From positions 39,217-103,216 of the forward strand of contig NZ_JAPFGY010000010.1 of NCBI RefSeq assembly GCF_026586795.1: a stretch of DNA of 64,000 nucleotides, written 5' to 3'. This document shows positions 26,768 to 39,046 of the stretch, piece after piece (within the stretch, counting starts at the first letter, position 1; every line of letters starts with the position of its first letter). The notes under the pieces were generated by a model that worked only from the letters and a program-made list of their open reading frames with translations, searched no databases and was not told where the DNA came from. Source of the stretch: Erythrobacter sp. WG (GTDB lineage Bacteria > Pseudomonadota > Alphaproteobacteria > Sphingomonadales > Sphingomonadaceae). Made by a program: the position numbers and the translations under genes.

Positions 26768-27693
26768 CAGGTCGGGTTCCCCTCGGCCGAATTCGCCGCG
26801 TCCTTCGGCTTGCCGACCGCCTCGGGCAGGCGCAGGTAAAGGCGCGGCGGCGTTCTCATGTCGAAGGCCAGCACCTTGCCGCCGAGCAGGCGGTTCTTGC
26901 CGTCGAGCCGCGCGAACTTGACGAGCGCGGTTGCCGCCTCGACCTCGCCTTCGGGCAGAGCGAGCAGCTGGCCGGTGGTGAAAGTGAGGTTCCAGCGGCG
27001 ATTGCCGACCCATTCGGCGGCCTCGACCTTCGGCGCCAGGGCAGGCGCGGCGGCGAGCAGGCTTTCGAGGGCGCGGGCCTGCTTGCCCGCCCCCGGGCCA
27101 GCGAGCCGCAGCATTCCCTTGGCCTTCTCCGCCGCGATGGGTTCCAGTTCCGCCCCGGTGGCGTCGATCAGCACCAGCCGGTCGGGCTTTTCGAGCACGG
27201 CGTGCGGCTCGCGCTCGACGATGTCGATGGCGAGCGTGTGGGGCAGCTGGATCGAGACCCGCGCATCCTTGACCCACGGCAGCGCGCGCAGTTCCTCGCG
27301 CAAGGCGGCGATATCGACGTCGGGCATCGCCTGGCTGCGGGTGGCGAGCGCGCGGGCATAGACCTGCTGTTCGTCCATGCGCACGGTGCCGGTGACGCGC
27401 ACGTTGCGCACCTCGAACCCGGCATCGGCGGCGATCTTCGCCACCTGCGCCTGTGCGAGCGCGGGCACCCCGGCGAGGCTGGCGATGACGAAGGCGATGC
27501 CGACCGTGCCACCGATGATCGCGGCGAGCCAGATGCGGCTCCATTGCTCTTCGGTGAAGGGCAGCACGCCCATCGCCTTGTCGACACCCCCGCTCGCCGA
27601 ACCGCGCGCCTTGCGGGCGACGACGGCGCGGTTCTGCGCCGAGGCGGCGCGGCGGACGCCCGAGGCCGTGTTACGCCGGATCTGCTGCGCCAC
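26767..27693 (-). CDS. ftsQ: Cell division protein FtsQ
   Basis: 308 residues. A basic cytoplasmic N-terminus of about 65 residues, one transmembrane helix (IWLAAIIGGTVGIAFVIASLAGVP), then a POTRA domain (FEVRNVRVTGTVRMDEQQVY, LPWVKDARVSIQLPHTLAIDIVEREP) and the periplasmic beta domain that binds FtsB/FtsL. I chose the GTG at 27693 because GGGAGG stands five bases before it; the longer reading lacks a site. Its start lies 23 bases inside ddl and its stop shares one base with ftsA. Confidence 0.93.
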   Translation of the reverse strand: MAQQIRRNTASGVRRAASAQNRAVVARKARGSASGGVDKAMGVLPFTEEQWSRIWLAAIIGGTVGIAFVIASLAGVPALAQAQVAKIAADAGFEVRNVRVTGTVRMDEQQVYARALATRSQAMPDVDIAALREELRALPWVKDARVSIQLPHTLAIDIVEREPHAVLEKPDRLVLIDATGAELEPIAAEKAKGMLRLAGPGAGKQARALESLLAAAPALAPKVEAAEWVGNRRWNLTFTTGQLLALPEGEVEAATALVKFARLDGKNRLLGGKVLAFDMRTPPRLYLRLPEAVGKPKDAANSAEGNPT

Positions 27694-28660
27694 CGCTGCC
27701 TCCCTTCTTGAGAGCGTGAACCCGCAGACCCTCGGCGCAGAGCATCTCGACGAGGTCCGCATAGGAAATGCCACAGCCCGCCGCCTGTTCGGGGACGAGG
27801 CTGAGCGGCGTCATGCCCGGCTGGGTGTTGGTCTCGAGCACGAACAACCCGTCCTCGCCCGCCTCCTCGTCCCAGCGGAAATCGGTGCGGCTGGTGCCGT
27901 GGCAGCCCAGCACCTGATGCGCCTTGAGAGCATAGGCCTCGCACAGGGCGGTGATTTCGGCCGGGAGTTTCGCCGGGAAGACGTGCTCGGTGCGCCCTTC
28001 GGTGTACTTGTTCTCGTAGTCGTAGAACCCGTTCTTGACGACCAGTTCGGTGACGCCGAGCGCGCGCGGGCCATCGGGGCCGTCAAGCACCGCGGCGGTG
28101 AGCTCGCGGCCCTTGATGAAGGGCTCGGCGAGCAGTTCGGCGAATTCCTGCCACGGGCCGTTCGCATCCGGGCTGATCGGGTTGCCGACATTGCTGTTCT
28201 CGGTGACGATGGCGACGCCCACCGACGATCCCTCGTTGACGGGCTTCAGCACATAGGGGCGCGGCAGGGGGTCGCGCTGATACAGCTCGTCACGCGTCAC
28301 GATCCGCCCGCCCGGCATGGGGATGCCGTGCGGCACCAGCGCCTGCTTGGTCAGCTGCTTGTCGATCGCGATCACCGAGGTGGCAAGGCCCGAATGGGTA
28401 TAGGCGAGACCCATCAGGTCGAGCATCCCCTGCACCGTCCCGTCCTCCCCCGGCACGCCGTGGAGCGCGTTGAAGACGACATCGGGCTTGGCCTCATGCA
28501 GCTTGAGGGCCACATCGCGCCCCATGTCGATCCGGGTGACGCGGTGGCCCCTGCTTTCGAGCGCATCGGCCACGCCCGCGCCGCTGGTCAGCGAGACCTG
28601 CCGCTCGTTCGCCCAGCCGCCCATGAGGACCGCGACGTGGAGGGGTTTGTCAAAACTCAT
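27671..28660 (-). CDS. ddl: D-alanine--D-alanine ligase
   Basis: 329 residues of the ATP-grasp fold. VAVLMGGWANERQVSLTSG opens the protein, with VFNALHGVPGEDGTVQGMLD, KPVNEGSSVGV and the Mg-binding VLETNTQPGMTPLSLVPEQA. It makes the D-Ala-D-Ala dipeptide that MurF adds to the peptidoglycan precursor. The start is 91 bases beyond the murB stop, the widest gap inside the mraZ-ftsA block, and that gap is filled by a family C repeat. Confidence 0.96.
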   Translation of the reverse strand: MSFDKPLHVAVLMGGWANERQVSLTSGAGVADALESRGHRVTRIDMGRDVALKLHEAKPDVVFNALHGVPGEDGTVQGMLDLMGLAYTHSGLATSVIAIDKQLTKQALVPHGIPMPGGRIVTRDELYQRDPLPRPYVLKPVNEGSSVGVAIVTENSNVGNPISPDANGPWQEFAELLAEPFIKGRELTAAVLDGPDGPRALGVTELVVKNGFYDYENKYTEGRTEHVFPAKLPAEITALCEAYALKAHQVLGCHGTSRTDFRWDEEAGEDGLFVLETNTQPGMTPLSLVPEQAAGCGISYADLVEMLCAEGLRVHALKKGGSGGAADPA

Positions 28661-28671
28661 TCTTCAATTCC

Positions 28672-28736
28672 GTTCGTGTCGAGCGCAGTCGAGACACCGC
28701 TCTCCTGCCTCTCGACTTCGCTCGAGGCGAACGGGA
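28672..28736 (+). repeat. Family C palindromic repeat, copy 2 (between murB and ddl)
   Basis: About 65 bp with the same ends as copy 1 in cysI: GTTCGTGTCGAGCGCAGTCG at the left and CTCGAGGCGAACGGG at the right, here fully self-complementary in the inner arms (CGAGCGCAGTCGAG/CTCGACTTCGCTCG). It is the only sizeable non-coding interruption in the transcript from mraZ to ftsA and should form a hairpin in the mRNA. Confidence 0.85.
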
Positions 28737-28751
28737 GATGGGCGTGGCCGC

Positions 28752-29732
28752 TCACGGCCGCCCCACCCGCTGGATTTCCCATTCGAGGCTCACGCCGGTC
28801 GCGGCGTAGACCTTGTCGCGGACCAGCTCGCCCAGCCCCTCGATGTCGGCGCTGGTGGCATCGCCGGTGTTGAGGAGGAAGTTGGTGTGCTTCTCCGAAA
28901 CCTGCGCGCCGCCGAGCTTCAAGCCCCGGCATCCCGCCTCGTCGACCAGCTGCCACGCCTTGCGCCCGCCCGAGACGGCGGGGTCCGGGTTCTTGAAGGT
29001 CGACCCGCCGGTCTTGGTGCGCAAGGGCTGTGAAGCCTCGCGCGCGGCGGCGATGCGGTCCATCTCGGCGCCGATCGTCGCCGGGTCGCCCGGATGGCCG
29101 CGGAACCGCGCTGTGACCACGATCGCGCCTTCGGGCAGGGCAGAATGACGATAACCGTAGTCGAGCTCGGCGGCGGTGAGCGTCACGAAGCTGCCGTCGG
29201 GCAGGATCACCGCGCAATCGACCAGCACGTCGGCCACCTCGCGCCCATAGGCGCCGCCGTTCATGCGCACGAAGCCGCCGACCGTGCCGGGGATGCCGCG
29301 CATGAATTCGCACCCGGCGATGCCCGCATCGCGCGCCTTGGAGGCCACGAGGATGCCGCTCGCCCCGCCGCCGCAGGTCAGTTCCATGTCGCCGCTCCGC
29401 TCGACGCCGGCGAAAGCCTTGCCGAGCCGCACCACCACGCCCGGCACGCCGCCGTCGCGCACGATCATGTTGGAGCCAAGGCCCAGCGCCATCACCGGGA
29501 TCTCGCCCTCGAGCCGCTCGAGGAACATCTTGAGGTCGTCGAGATCCGCAGGCTCGAACAACCAGTCGGCCGGCCCGCCGGTCTTGAACCAGGTGTAGGG
29601 CGCAAGCGGGGCCTTGCAGGTCAGCTTGCCGCGAATGCCGTCCAAGGGCACGGGCGCGGCGACGGCACCCTCGACCGCGCAGGTCGGGGCCATCCCGGTG
29701 CCGTAGACATAGGTATCGCCGGGCTGGTTCAT
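28752..29732 (-). CDS. murB: UDP-N-acetylenolpyruvoylglucosamine reductase
   Basis: 326 residues, type I MurB. FAD-binding motifs [38 protein letters not shown] and [20 protein letters not shown] are present, with the catalytic serine region GGSTFKNP and the terminal KHTNFLLN. It reduces enolpyruvyl-UDP-GlcNAc to UDP-MurNAc with NADPH. ATG 29732 overlaps the murC stop by four bases. Confidence 0.96.
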   Translation of the reverse strand: MNQPGDTYVYGTGMAPTCAVEGAVAAPVPLDGIRGKLTCKAPLAPYTWFKTGGPADWLFEPADLDDLKMFLERLEGEIPVMALGLGSNMIVRDGGVPGVVVRLGKAFAGVERSGDMELTCGGGASGILVASKARDAGIAGCEFMRGIPGTVGGFVRMNGGAYGREVADVLVDCAVILPDGSFVTLTAAELDYGYRHSALPEGAIVVTARFRGHPGDPATIGAEMDRIAAAREASQPLRTKTGGSTFKNPDPAVSGGRKAWQLVDEAGCRGLKLGGAQVSEKHTNFLLNTGDATSADIEGLGELVRDKVYAATGVSLEWEIQRVGRP

Positions 29733-31165
29733 GCCGCCTCGGACCCCCGCCGCGCGGCGATCGCCGGGGCGAGGCCCGCCGCCCACCTGGTGATGTCGCC
29801 CGCGCCGAGGCAGACGACCATGTCGCCGGGCTGGACTTCGCCCGCCAATGTCTCGGCCAGTGCGTCGGCCCCGGCGATCTCGCGCGCCGCCCGGTGCCCG
29901 CGCGCCTTCATGCCCGCGACGAGCGCTTCGTGATCGGCCCCCGGGATCGGGTCCTCGCCCGCCGGATAGACCGGGGCGACATAGGCGATATCGGCATCGT
30001 CGAAGCAGGACTGGAACTCGCCCATCAGGTCATTGAGGCGGGTGTAGCGGTGCGGTTGGGCGACGGCGATCACGCGCCCCCCGGCGGCGACTGCCTCGCG
30101 CGCGGCGGATAGCACGGCGCGGATCTCGACCGGGTGGTGGGCGTAGTCGTCGATCACGGTGACATGGCCACCATCGAGCGCGAGCGTGCCCACCTTGGTG
30201 AAGCGCCGCCGCACCCCGCCGAAACGGGCAAAGCCGGTGCGGATCACGTCGTCCGAACAGCCCATCTCGATGGCGACGGCGATGGCGGCGAGCGCGTTCT
30301 GGACGTTGTGGCGGCCGGGCATGGGCAGGTGGACGCCCTCGATCCGGCGGTCATGTTCGCCGCGCTGGCGGACGATCACGTCGAAGCGGTTGCCCCCGTC
30401 CTCGGAAGCGATGTTGACCCCGCAGATGTCGGCCTGGAGCGAGAACCCGTAAGTCACGACCTTGCGGTCGCGCACATCGCCGATCACCGCCTGCACGACG
30501 GGGTGATCGACGCACAGCACCGCCGCGCCGTAGAAGGGGACGTTGTGGATGAACTCGACGAAAGCCCGCTTCACCCCGTCGAAATCGCCGTAGTGATCAA
30601 GATGCTCGGGATCGATATTGGTGACGACCGCGATGGTGCCGTCCAGACGCAGGAAGCTGCCGTCGCTCTCGTCGGCCTCCACCACCATCCAGTCGCTGTC
30701 GCCGAGGCGGGCGTTGGAGCCGTATTGCTCGATGATCCCGCCATTGATGACGGTGGGGTCGATCCCGCCCGCGTCCAGAAGCGTGGCGATCATCGAGGTG
30801 GTGGTGGTCTTACCGTGCGTGCCTGCGACCGCGACGGTCGATTTGAGGCGCATCAGCTCGGCCAGCATCTCCGCGCGGCGCACCACGGGGATGCGGGCTT
30901 CGAGGGCTGCGGCGACTTCGGGGTTGGTCCGGCGCACGGCGGTGGAGGTGACGACCACCGCCACACCTTCGACATTTTCCTTCATATGGCCGACGTGCAC
31001 GGTGATCCCGCGCGCGCGCAGACGCTCGACGCTCGGACCCTCGGCGATGTCGGAGCCCTGCACCTTGTAGCCGAGGTTGTGCATCACTTCGGCGATGCCG
31101 CTCATCCCGATCCCGCCGATGCCGACGAAGTGGATGATGCCGATATCGGTGCCCACGCCTCTCAT
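29729..31165 (-). CDS. murC: UDP-N-acetylmuramate--L-alanine ligase
   Basis: 478 residues, standard Mur-ligase length. [17 protein letters not shown] is the MurC Rossmann start, [14 protein letters not shown] the ATP P-loop, [10 protein letters not shown] and [11 protein letters not shown] the further signatures. It adds L-Ala to UDP-MurNAc. It overlaps murG upstream and murB downstream by ATGA junctions, so the three are translationally coupled. Confidence 0.97.
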   Translation of the reverse strand: MRGVGTDIGIIHFVGIGGIGMSGIAEVMHNLGYKVQGSDIAEGPSVERLRARGITVHVGHMKENVEGVAVVVTSTAVRRTNPEVAAALEARIPVVRRAEMLAELMRLKSTVAVAGTHGKTTTTSMIATLLDAGGIDPTVINGGIIEQYGSNARLGDSDWMVVEADESDGSFLRLDGTIAVVTNIDPEHLDHYGDFDGVKRAFVEFIHNVPFYGAAVLCVDHPVVQAVIGDVRDRKVVTYGFSLQADICGVNIASEDGGNRFDVIVRQRGEHDRRIEGVHLPMPGRHNVQNALAAIAVAIEMGCSDDVIRTGFARFGGVRRRFTKVGTLALDGGHVTVIDDYAHHPVEIRAVLSAAREAVAAGGRVIAVAQPHRYTRLNDLMGEFQSCFDDADIAYVAPVYPAGEDPIPGADHEALVAGMKARGHRAAREIAGADALAETLAGEVQPGDMVVCLGAGDITRWAAGLAPAIAARRGSEAA

Positions 31166-32385
31166 GGTTCGGCGCGCTCCTTGGCGGCTTTGCGCGCCGT
31201 GCCGGGAACGGTGCGCGCGGCGACGCCCGCGGCGGGGGCGGTCTCGCCGACGCGGATCACGTCCATGAGATCGATCCCGCTCATCCCCTCGACGAGATCG
31301 GCGAGCGCCTGCGCGGCATCGGGCCGTCCGCAGTTGAAGGCACAATGCGCCGCGTTGGCGAGGCTCTGCGGATTGACTGCCATGACCTGGATCTGCTTGG
31401 CGAGCTCCTTGGGCTGGAAGGCCTCCTGCCGGATCATCCGCGCGCCGCCGGCCTTGACCATCTCGCGGGTGTTGACCGCCTGGTGATCGTCGGTGGCGAT
31501 GGGCAGCGGTATCAGGATCGCCGGGCGGCCCACGGCGGTGAGCTCGGCGATGGTCGAAGCCCCTGCGCGGCCGATGAACAGATGCGCGTCGGCGAGGCGC
31601 TCGTGCATATCCTCGAAATAGGTGCCGAGTTCGGCCGGAATGTCGTGCTCGGCATAGCGGCGGCGCACTGCCTCGAGATCCTCCGGCCGGGCCTGCTGCG
31701 TCACCTGAAGTCGCTGGCGCAAGGCGGGCGGCAGCATGGCGAGCCCGTCGGGCACGACCTCGGAGAGCACGCGCGCACCCTGCGAGCCGCCGGTGACGAG
31801 GATGCGCAGCAGGCTCTCCTCGCTGAAGGCCGGGAAGTCCTGATCGCGCAAGGCGAGGACCTCGGCGCGCACCGGGTTGCCGGTGAGATGGACCTTGGCG
31901 GCGTGCTTGGGGCTCAGCCGGTCGACCTCGTCATAGGACGTGGCGATCGCGTCGACCCGGCCCGCCAGCAGGCGGTTGACCCGGCCGAGCACCGCGTTCT
32001 GTTCGTGCACGATGCTCGGCAGCTTCGCGGCGGTCGCGGCGAGCAGCGCGGGAAGCGCGGGGTAGCCGCCGAAGCCGACGATCGCCGAAGGCTGGAAGCT
32101 CTCGAACAGGCGCAGCGCCATGCGCCGCCCCTCGAGCACCGCGCGCACGCCTGCGATCCAGCCCAGCGGGTTCTTGCCGAATCGACCGGCCGGCAGGACA
32201 TGGGCGGGAAGGTAATCGGGCTTGCCCGGAATGCCCGCCCCGCGCGCATCGGTGATCAGCGCCACGTGGTGGCCGCGCTGGTGCAGTTCGGCGGCGAGCG
32301 CGAAGGCGGGGATCAGATGCCCGCCGGTGCCGCCTGCCGCCAGGACGTAATGCCGGGTCGCTCCGCTGCGGGGTTCGCTCGTCAT
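31162..32385 (-). CDS. murG: UDP-GlcNAc:lipid I N-acetylglucosaminyltransferase
   Basis: 407 residues. The GT-B glycosyltransferase start [17 protein letters not shown] is followed by [39 protein letters not shown] and the UDP-GlcNAc-binding [20 protein letters not shown]. It converts lipid I to lipid II at the inner face of the membrane. The C-terminus carries about 40 extra residues rich in Ala, Thr and Arg beyond the usual end. Coupled to ftsW and murC by 4-base overlaps. Confidence 0.96.
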   Translation of the reverse strand: MTSEPRSGATRHYVLAAGGTGGHLIPAFALAAELHQRGHHVALITDARGAGIPGKPDYLPAHVLPAGRFGKNPLGWIAGVRAVLEGRRMALRLFESFQPSAIVGFGGYPALPALLAATAAKLPSIVHEQNAVLGRVNRLLAGRVDAIATSYDEVDRLSPKHAAKVHLTGNPVRAEVLALRDQDFPAFSEESLLRILVTGGSQGARVLSEVVPDGLAMLPPALRQRLQVTQQARPEDLEAVRRRYAEHDIPAELGTYFEDMHERLADAHLFIGRAGASTIAELTAVGRPAILIPLPIATDDHQAVNTREMVKAGGARMIRQEAFQPKELAKQIQVMAVNPQSLANAAHCAFNCGRPDAAQALADLVEGMSGIDLMDVIRVGETAPAAGVAARTVPGTARKAAKERAEP

Positions 32386-33611
32386 GGGCGTTCTTCCTTG
32401 CGTTCGATCAGGTCGCGCAATGTTCCGCCCTCGCGGGCGAGGAAGGGATTGCGCCGGGTGATCGCCAGCAATAGCCCAAGGGTGAAGCACACCGCCAGTG
32501 TCGATGAACCGCCGTAGGAGATCAGCGGCAGGGTCATGCCCTTGGAGGGGAACAGCTTCAAGTTGACGAGGATGTTGATGAAGGCCTGGCCGCCGAACTG
32601 GGTGATGAGGCCTGCCGCCGCGAGCACGGCGAAGAGGTTGTCCTCGCCCACCAGCCGCGACAGGGCGCGCATCACCAGCGCGCAGTAGAGCAGCACGATC
32701 GCCGCGCACATCAGCAGGCCGAACTCCTCGCCGATGACCGAGAAGATGTAGTCGGTGTGCGCCTCGGGGAGGTTCATCTTGCGGATGCCGAGCCACAGGC
32801 CGGTGCCGGTCCACCCGCCGGCAGTGATCGTGCGCTGGGCGAGGTCGACCTGGTCGAAGGCGGTGCCCCCGCCCAGGAAGCCGTCGATACGGTGGCGGGC
32901 GTTGTCGTAGAACATGTAGGCGAGCACCAGCCCGCCTGCGCCGATCCCGCCGAGCGCCGCGATGCGCTGCCATTGCATCCCGGCGAGCAGAACCATGACG
33001 AGCCAGATGCCGCCGAACAGGATCGCATCGCCGAGGTTGGGCTGGAGCATCAGCAGCCCGGCGATGAGGCCGAAGAAGGCCGAGACGTACCAGATCACCG
33101 GCAGGCCCGGATCGCGCAGCTTCCAGCTCAGCACCCAGGCGCAGATGATCGCGAAACCGGGCTTCAGGAACTCGGAGGGCTGGAGGCTCATGCCGACATT
33201 GATCCAGCGCTTCGCCCCGTTCTTCTCCTCGCCGATGATCGGCACGACGAACAGGAGCGCGAGCATGATCGCGCCGACGAGAATGCCGATCCGCCGCGCC
33301 TGGTCGCGGTCGAGGAAGCTGAGGCCGATCATCACCCCGAGGCCCATCACCTGGAAGACGATGTGCCGCTGGAAGAACATGAAGTCCGGCACCCGCTCGC
33401 GCGCGGTCGAAAGCTGGTCGGCGCTCGCCGGGGAGGCGGCGGCGACGGCGATGATGCCGATCCCCATCAAGACGAGGATCAGCAGCAGCAGCACCTTGTC
33501 GATCTCGCGCCACCACACGCGCAGCCGGTCGCGCCAGCGACGCTGGACGGTGGCCGGGGGCAGATAGCCGCCGCTGGTGCGGGCGACGGGGGTATAGGCG
33601 GGAAAGGTCAT
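32382..33611 (-). CDS. ftsW: Septal peptidoglycan polymerase FtsW (SEDS family)
   Basis: 409 residues, about ten transmembrane helices. SEDS motifs seen: KRWINVGMSLQPSEFLKPGF, LLMLQPNLGDAIL, HTDYIFSVIGEEFGLL and LPLISYGGSSTLA. With FtsI it polymerises glycan strands at the division site using lipid II. The cytoplasmic N-terminus of about 40 residues is Arg-rich. Overlaps murD (ATGA) and murG (ATGA). Confidence 0.96.
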   Translation of the reverse strand: MTFPAYTPVARTSGGYLPPATVQRRWRDRLRVWWREIDKVLLLLILVLMGIGIIAVAAASPASADQLSTARERVPDFMFFQRHIVFQVMGLGVMIGLSFLDRDQARRIGILVGAIMLALLFVVPIIGEEKNGAKRWINVGMSLQPSEFLKPGFAIICAWVLSWKLRDPGLPVIWYVSAFFGLIAGLLMLQPNLGDAILFGGIWLVMVLLAGMQWQRIAALGGIGAGGLVLAYMFYDNARHRIDGFLGGGTAFDQVDLAQRTITAGGWTGTGLWLGIRKMNLPEAHTDYIFSVIGEEFGLLMCAAIVLLYCALVMRALSRLVGEDNLFAVLAAAGLITQFGGQAFINILVNLKLFPSKGMTLPLISYGGSSTLAVCFTLGLLLAITRRNPFLAREGGTLRDLIERKEERP

Positions 33612-34978
33612 GGCCGCTCCTCACCGCCGCCGGCGGGCGCGCTGGTCTCGCAGCCGGTGATCGCGCCGATCATCTGGCGGAAGTGGTGGCCGCGCTTCTC
33701 GTAGTCGCGGAACTGGTCGTAGGAGGCGCAGGCGGGCGAGAGCAGCACCACCTCGCCGGGGCGCGCGGCGGCCTCGGCGCGGCGCACCGCCTCGCTGATG
33801 AGCTCGCAGCGCTCGACCCTCACCCGGCCCTCGAGCAGCTCGGCGAACATCGGCCCGGCCTCGCCCACGGTGTAGGCCGCCGCGACATTGCCGAGGTGAT
33901 CGGCGCAGGCGCCCAATCCGTCCTCCTTGGGCAAGCCGCCGACGATCCAGTGGATGCGGGGCGCGCCGCCGTTGACCGCCGGGTCGGGCGGGAAGGCGGC
34001 GAGCGCCGGAGCGGCCGACGCGGCGTTGGTCGCCTTGCTGTCGTTGATGTAGGTGACGCCCCCCGCCTCGCAAACCCGCTCCATGCGGTGCGGCAGGCCG
34101 GCATAGGTGGCAAGGCCCTGCGCGATGGCCGCGTCGGTCAGGCCGAGATGTCGGCAGATCGCGACCGCGACGGCGGCGTTCTGGGCATTGTGCGGCCCGG
34201 CGAGCGACGGCGAGCGCCCTTCGGCCAGCCCTGCCGCCGCGAGGTCGCCGGTCTTCACCCGCACCATGCCCCGGCCCGCCGCCACCAGCCGGTCGGCGAT
34301 GGCGCGGGTGGGCTCGTCCTCGTCGCAGATGATCGCGGTGCCCCCCTGTTGCATCTGGAACAGCCGTTCCTTCGCGGCGGCATAGGCGGCGAAGTCGGCG
34401 TAGCGGTCGAGATGATCGGGCGTGATGTTGGTGAGCGCGGCGACGTCGCAGTCGAGACTGAAGGTGAGGTCGATCTGGAAGCTCGACAGTTCGAGCACAT
34501 AGACCCCGCCCTCGGGAAGCGGTTCCTGCGCGAGGATCGGCTCGCCGATATTGCCGCCCATCACGCTCGGCACGCCTGCGCTCTGGAGGATGTGGTGGAC
34601 CAGCGCGGTGGTGGTCGACTTGCCGTTGGTGCCGGTGATGCCGACCACCCGGTGCGGCGGCAGGCTGCCGCGGGCCCGCGCGAACAGCTCGATGTCGCCG
34701 ATGACGGGGAGGCCGTATTGCCAAACGTGCGGCCCGATCGGGTGGGTGTTGAGCGGCACGCCGGGCGACACCACCACGCCCGCAAAGCCGGTGAGGTCGA
34801 GTTCCAGCGGATCGATCAGCCGGCAGCGCCCCTCGAAGGGTTCGCGCGCGTGGGGCTGGCGATCCCAGCCGATCACCTCGGCCCCGCTCGCGAGCAGCGC
34901 CTCGGCCGCGGCCGCGCCCGAACGGGCAAGGCCAAGCACGGCGAAGCGCTTTCCCTTGAAGGCCGGGGAGGTGATCAC
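33608..34978 (-). CDS. murD: UDP-N-acetylmuramoylalanine--D-glutamate ligase
   Basis: 456 residues. FAVLGLARSGAAAAEALLASG forms the UDP-binding domain, GITGTNGKSTTTALVHHI the P-loop, ELSSFQIDLT and NITPDHLDRYADF the MurD signatures, and INDSKATNAASAAPALAAF the C-terminal domain. It adds D-Glu to UDP-MurNAc-L-Ala. It starts 15 bases after the mraY stop and its own stop overlaps ftsW. Confidence 0.96.
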   Translation of the reverse strand: MITSPAFKGKRFAVLGLARSGAAAAEALLASGAEVIGWDRQPHAREPFEGRCRLIDPLELDLTGFAGVVVSPGVPLNTHPIGPHVWQYGLPVIGDIELFARARGSLPPHRVVGITGTNGKSTTTALVHHILQSAGVPSVMGGNIGEPILAQEPLPEGGVYVLELSSFQIDLTFSLDCDVAALTNITPDHLDRYADFAAYAAAKERLFQMQQGGTAIICDEDEPTRAIADRLVAAGRGMVRVKTGDLAAAGLAEGRSPSLAGPHNAQNAAVAVAICRHLGLTDAAIAQGLATYAGLPHRMERVCEAGGVTYINDSKATNAASAAPALAAFPPDPAVNGGAPRIHWIVGGLPKEDGLGACADHLGNVAAAYTVGEAGPMFAELLEGRVRVERCELISEAVRRAEAAARPGEVVLLSPACASYDQFRDYEKRGHHFRQMIGAITGCETSAPAGGGEERP

Positions 34979-34993
34979 GCCGCGCTGCCCCCC

Positions 34994-36064
34994 TTACCTG
35001 AGCTTCAGCGTCGACAGGCCGATCAGCGCGAGCACGATGGCGATGATCCAGAAACGGATCACGACCTTGCTCTCGCTCCAGCCGAGCTGTTCGAAGTGGT
35101 GATGGATCGGCGCCATGCGGAAGATGCGGCGGCCGGTGCGCTTGAACCAGAAGACCTGGACGATCACGCTCACCGCCTCGAGCACGAACAGCCCGCCGAC
35201 GATCGCGAGGACGACCTCGTGGTGCGAGGCGACCGCGATCGCGCCCAGCGCGCCGCCCAAGGCCAGCGAGCCCGTGTCGCCCATGAACACCGCGGCAGGC
35301 GGCGCGTTGAACCACAGGAACGCGAGCCCCGACCCGATGATCGCCGCGCAGAAGATCGCCAGCTCCCCCGCTCCCGGCACGTGGGGAATGCCGAGGTAGG
35401 AGCTGAAATCGACCCGGCCGACCAGATAGGCGATGATCGCAAAGGTGCCCGCCGCGATGATCACCGGCATGATCGCCAGGCCATCGAGCCCGTCGGTGAG
35501 GTTCACCGCATTGCCCGCTCCGACGATCACGAAGGCGGCAAAGACATAGTAGAAGGGCCCGAGCGGGATGCTCACCCCGGTGAGGAAGGGGAGGTAGAGA
35601 TTGGTGTTGATCTGGCTGACGATCAGCCAGGCGGCGATCCCCGCCACCACGAACTCGCCGGCGAGCCGCACCCTGCCGGGCACGCCTGCATGGCTGTTCT
35701 TCGCGACCTTGTCATAGTCGTCGAGGAAGCCGATCAGCCCGAAGCCCATGGTCACCGCGAAGCACGCCCAGACGAAAGGGCTCGCGAGGTCCATCCAGAT
35801 CAGCAGCGCAAGCGACAGCGAGACGAGGATCATCAGCCCGCCCATCGTCGGCGTCCCGCGCTTGGCGAGGTGCGTCTGCGGCCCGTCCTCGCGGATCGGC
35901 TGGCCCTTGCCCTGCCGCACGCGCAGGAGGTTGATGAAGCGCGGGCCGATGAGAAGGCCGATCAGCAGCGCGGTGACCAGCGTCGCCCCGGCGCGGAAGG
36001 TCTGGTAGCGCACCAGATTGAGGATGCCTTCGAAGCCAAGCCACTCGGCAAGCAGATAGAGCAT
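34994..36064 (-). CDS. mraY: Phospho-N-acetylmuramoyl-pentapeptide transferase MraY
   Basis: 356 residues and ten transmembrane helices. Catalytic and family motifs include [21 protein letters not shown] (Asp pair), [26 protein letters not shown] and the cytosolic HHHFE ([14 protein letters not shown]). It transfers phospho-MurNAc-pentapeptide to undecaprenyl phosphate to make lipid I. It begins 34 bases after murF. Length and motifs are typical. Confidence 0.97.
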   Translation of the reverse strand: MLYLLAEWLGFEGILNLVRYQTFRAGATLVTALLIGLLIGPRFINLLRVRQGKGQPIREDGPQTHLAKRGTPTMGGLMILVSLSLALLIWMDLASPFVWACFAVTMGFGLIGFLDDYDKVAKNSHAGVPGRVRLAGEFVVAGIAAWLIVSQINTNLYLPFLTGVSIPLGPFYYVFAAFVIVGAGNAVNLTDGLDGLAIMPVIIAAGTFAIIAYLVGRVDFSSYLGIPHVPGAGELAIFCAAIIGSGLAFLWFNAPPAAVFMGDTGSLALGGALGAIAVASHHEVVLAIVGGLFVLEAVSVIVQVFWFKRTGRRIFRMAPIHHHFEQLGWSESKVVIRFWIIAIVLALIGLSTLKLR

Positions 36065-36098
36065 TCGGTCTTCCTTTGGTGCCCGCCGTCCGCGGGCG

Positions 36099-37576
<1,478 letters not shown>

Positions 37577-37577
<1 letters not shown>

Positions 37578-39046
37578 CAGCACTGGCCTCCGGCGCAGGC
37601 GCGCGCCACCTCGACGTCGTCGAAAGCTTCGATCCGCATGGTCTCTCCCGATCCGAAAATCTGGCCCTGTTCGTGGCCCTTGCCGGCGATCAGCACGATG
37701 TCGCGCGCGCCCGCCTCGGCGATGGCGGCGGCAATCGCGGCGCGCCGGTCGCCGATGTCGCGCGCCCCCTCGCCCGCGCCCGCAAGGATCGCGGCGCGGA
37801 TCGCGGCAGGGTCTTCCGAGCGCGGGTTATCATCGGTGACGATCACGAGGTCGGCGGCGCGCGCGGCGACGGCGCCCATCTCGGAGCGCTTGCCCGCGTC
37901 GCGGTCCCCGCCTGCGCCGAATACCACGATCAGGCGGCCGCCTTCGGCGACGTGCGGGCGCAGCGCGGCGATGGCGGCCTCGAGCGCGTCGGGCGTGTGG
38001 GCGTAGTCGACATAGGCAGGCGCCCCGGCGGCGTTGAGCGCGGCGCGCTCCAGCCGCCCGCGCACCGGCTGGAGCCGGGTGAGCGCGTCGAAGGCGGCGG
38101 AAGGCGCAACGCCTGTCGCCAGCGCGAGTCCTGCCGCGACCAGCGCATTGGCGGCCTGGTAGGCGCCGATCAGCGGCAGGTTCACTTTCCGCGCCTCACC
38201 TTGATGTTCGATGTGAAGAACCTGTCCCAACTGCCCGGGTTCGCGGGCGGTCAGCTTGAGGAAGGCGCCGCCCTCGCCGACCGTCAGCACCCTGAGGCCG
38301 CGTGCCTGGCCTTGCGCGATCGCCTTGGCGGTCCATTCCGACCCGTCACCCGCATCATGGATCACCGCCGGGCTGCCGGGTGCGACGACTTCGGTGAACA
38401 GCCGCATCTTGGCCGCGAAATAGGCCTCCATCGTGCCGTGGTAGTCGAGATGGTCGCGGCTGAAATTGGTGAAGGCGGAAGCCGCCAGCGTCAGCCCCTC
38501 GTTGCGGTACTGGTGCAGCCCGTGGCTCGAGGCCTCGTAGGCAACGTGGGAGACACCCTCGCGCGCGAGGCCCGCCATGTTGGCGAGGAAGGTCACGATG
38601 TCCGGCGTGGTGAGACCGGTCGAGACGCTCCCGTCGGGGGTGGTGACGCCGAGCGTCCCGATGCTCGCCGCGCGCTCCCCCGCCATGCGCCAGATCTGGC
38701 GGGTCATCTCGACGGTGGAGGTCTTGCCGTTGGTCCCCGTCACCGCGACGATGGTCTGCGGATAGGGCGCGAAGAAGCCTGCCGCGAGGCGCGCGAAGGC
38801 GCGGCGGGGGTTGGCGTCGGCGATGTGCAGCGCACCCTCGACTTGCGCTTCCGGGCGGGCGACCACCGCCACCGCGCCCGCCGCAATCGCTGCCGGAATG
38901 AAGTCCTCGCCATTGACGCTCGCGCCCTTGAAGGCGCCGAACACGGTGCCCGGCGCGACCTTGCGGTGATCGATGGCGAAGCCGGTCACCGGCGTATCGC
39001 CGTCCCCCGCCAGCCCGGCGGTCCGCAGCAGGTCCCCCAGCCTCAT
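37577..39046 (-). CDS. murE: UDP-MurNAc-L-Ala-D-Glu--meso-diaminopimelate ligase
   Basis: 489 residues. The P-loop is AVTGTNGKTSTVEM; EASSHGLHQYR, NFSRDHLDYHGTMEAY and YVDYAHTPDALE follow. DDNPRSEDP matches the DNPR motif that selects meso-diaminopimelate over lysine, so the wall is the usual Gram-negative type. ATG 39046 overlaps ftsI by four bases. Confidence 0.96.

Noticed and set aside
25430..27544. FtsA read with a 259-residue N-terminal extension
   Set aside because: The extension is an alternative frame of ftsQ and Arg/Gly-rich; FtsA homology begins just after ATG 26767.
31162..33624. MurG read as a fusion with an 400-residue N-terminal part
   Set aside because: The upstream part is the out-of-frame shadow of ftsW; the true MurG start at 32385 overlaps the ftsW stop by ATGA.
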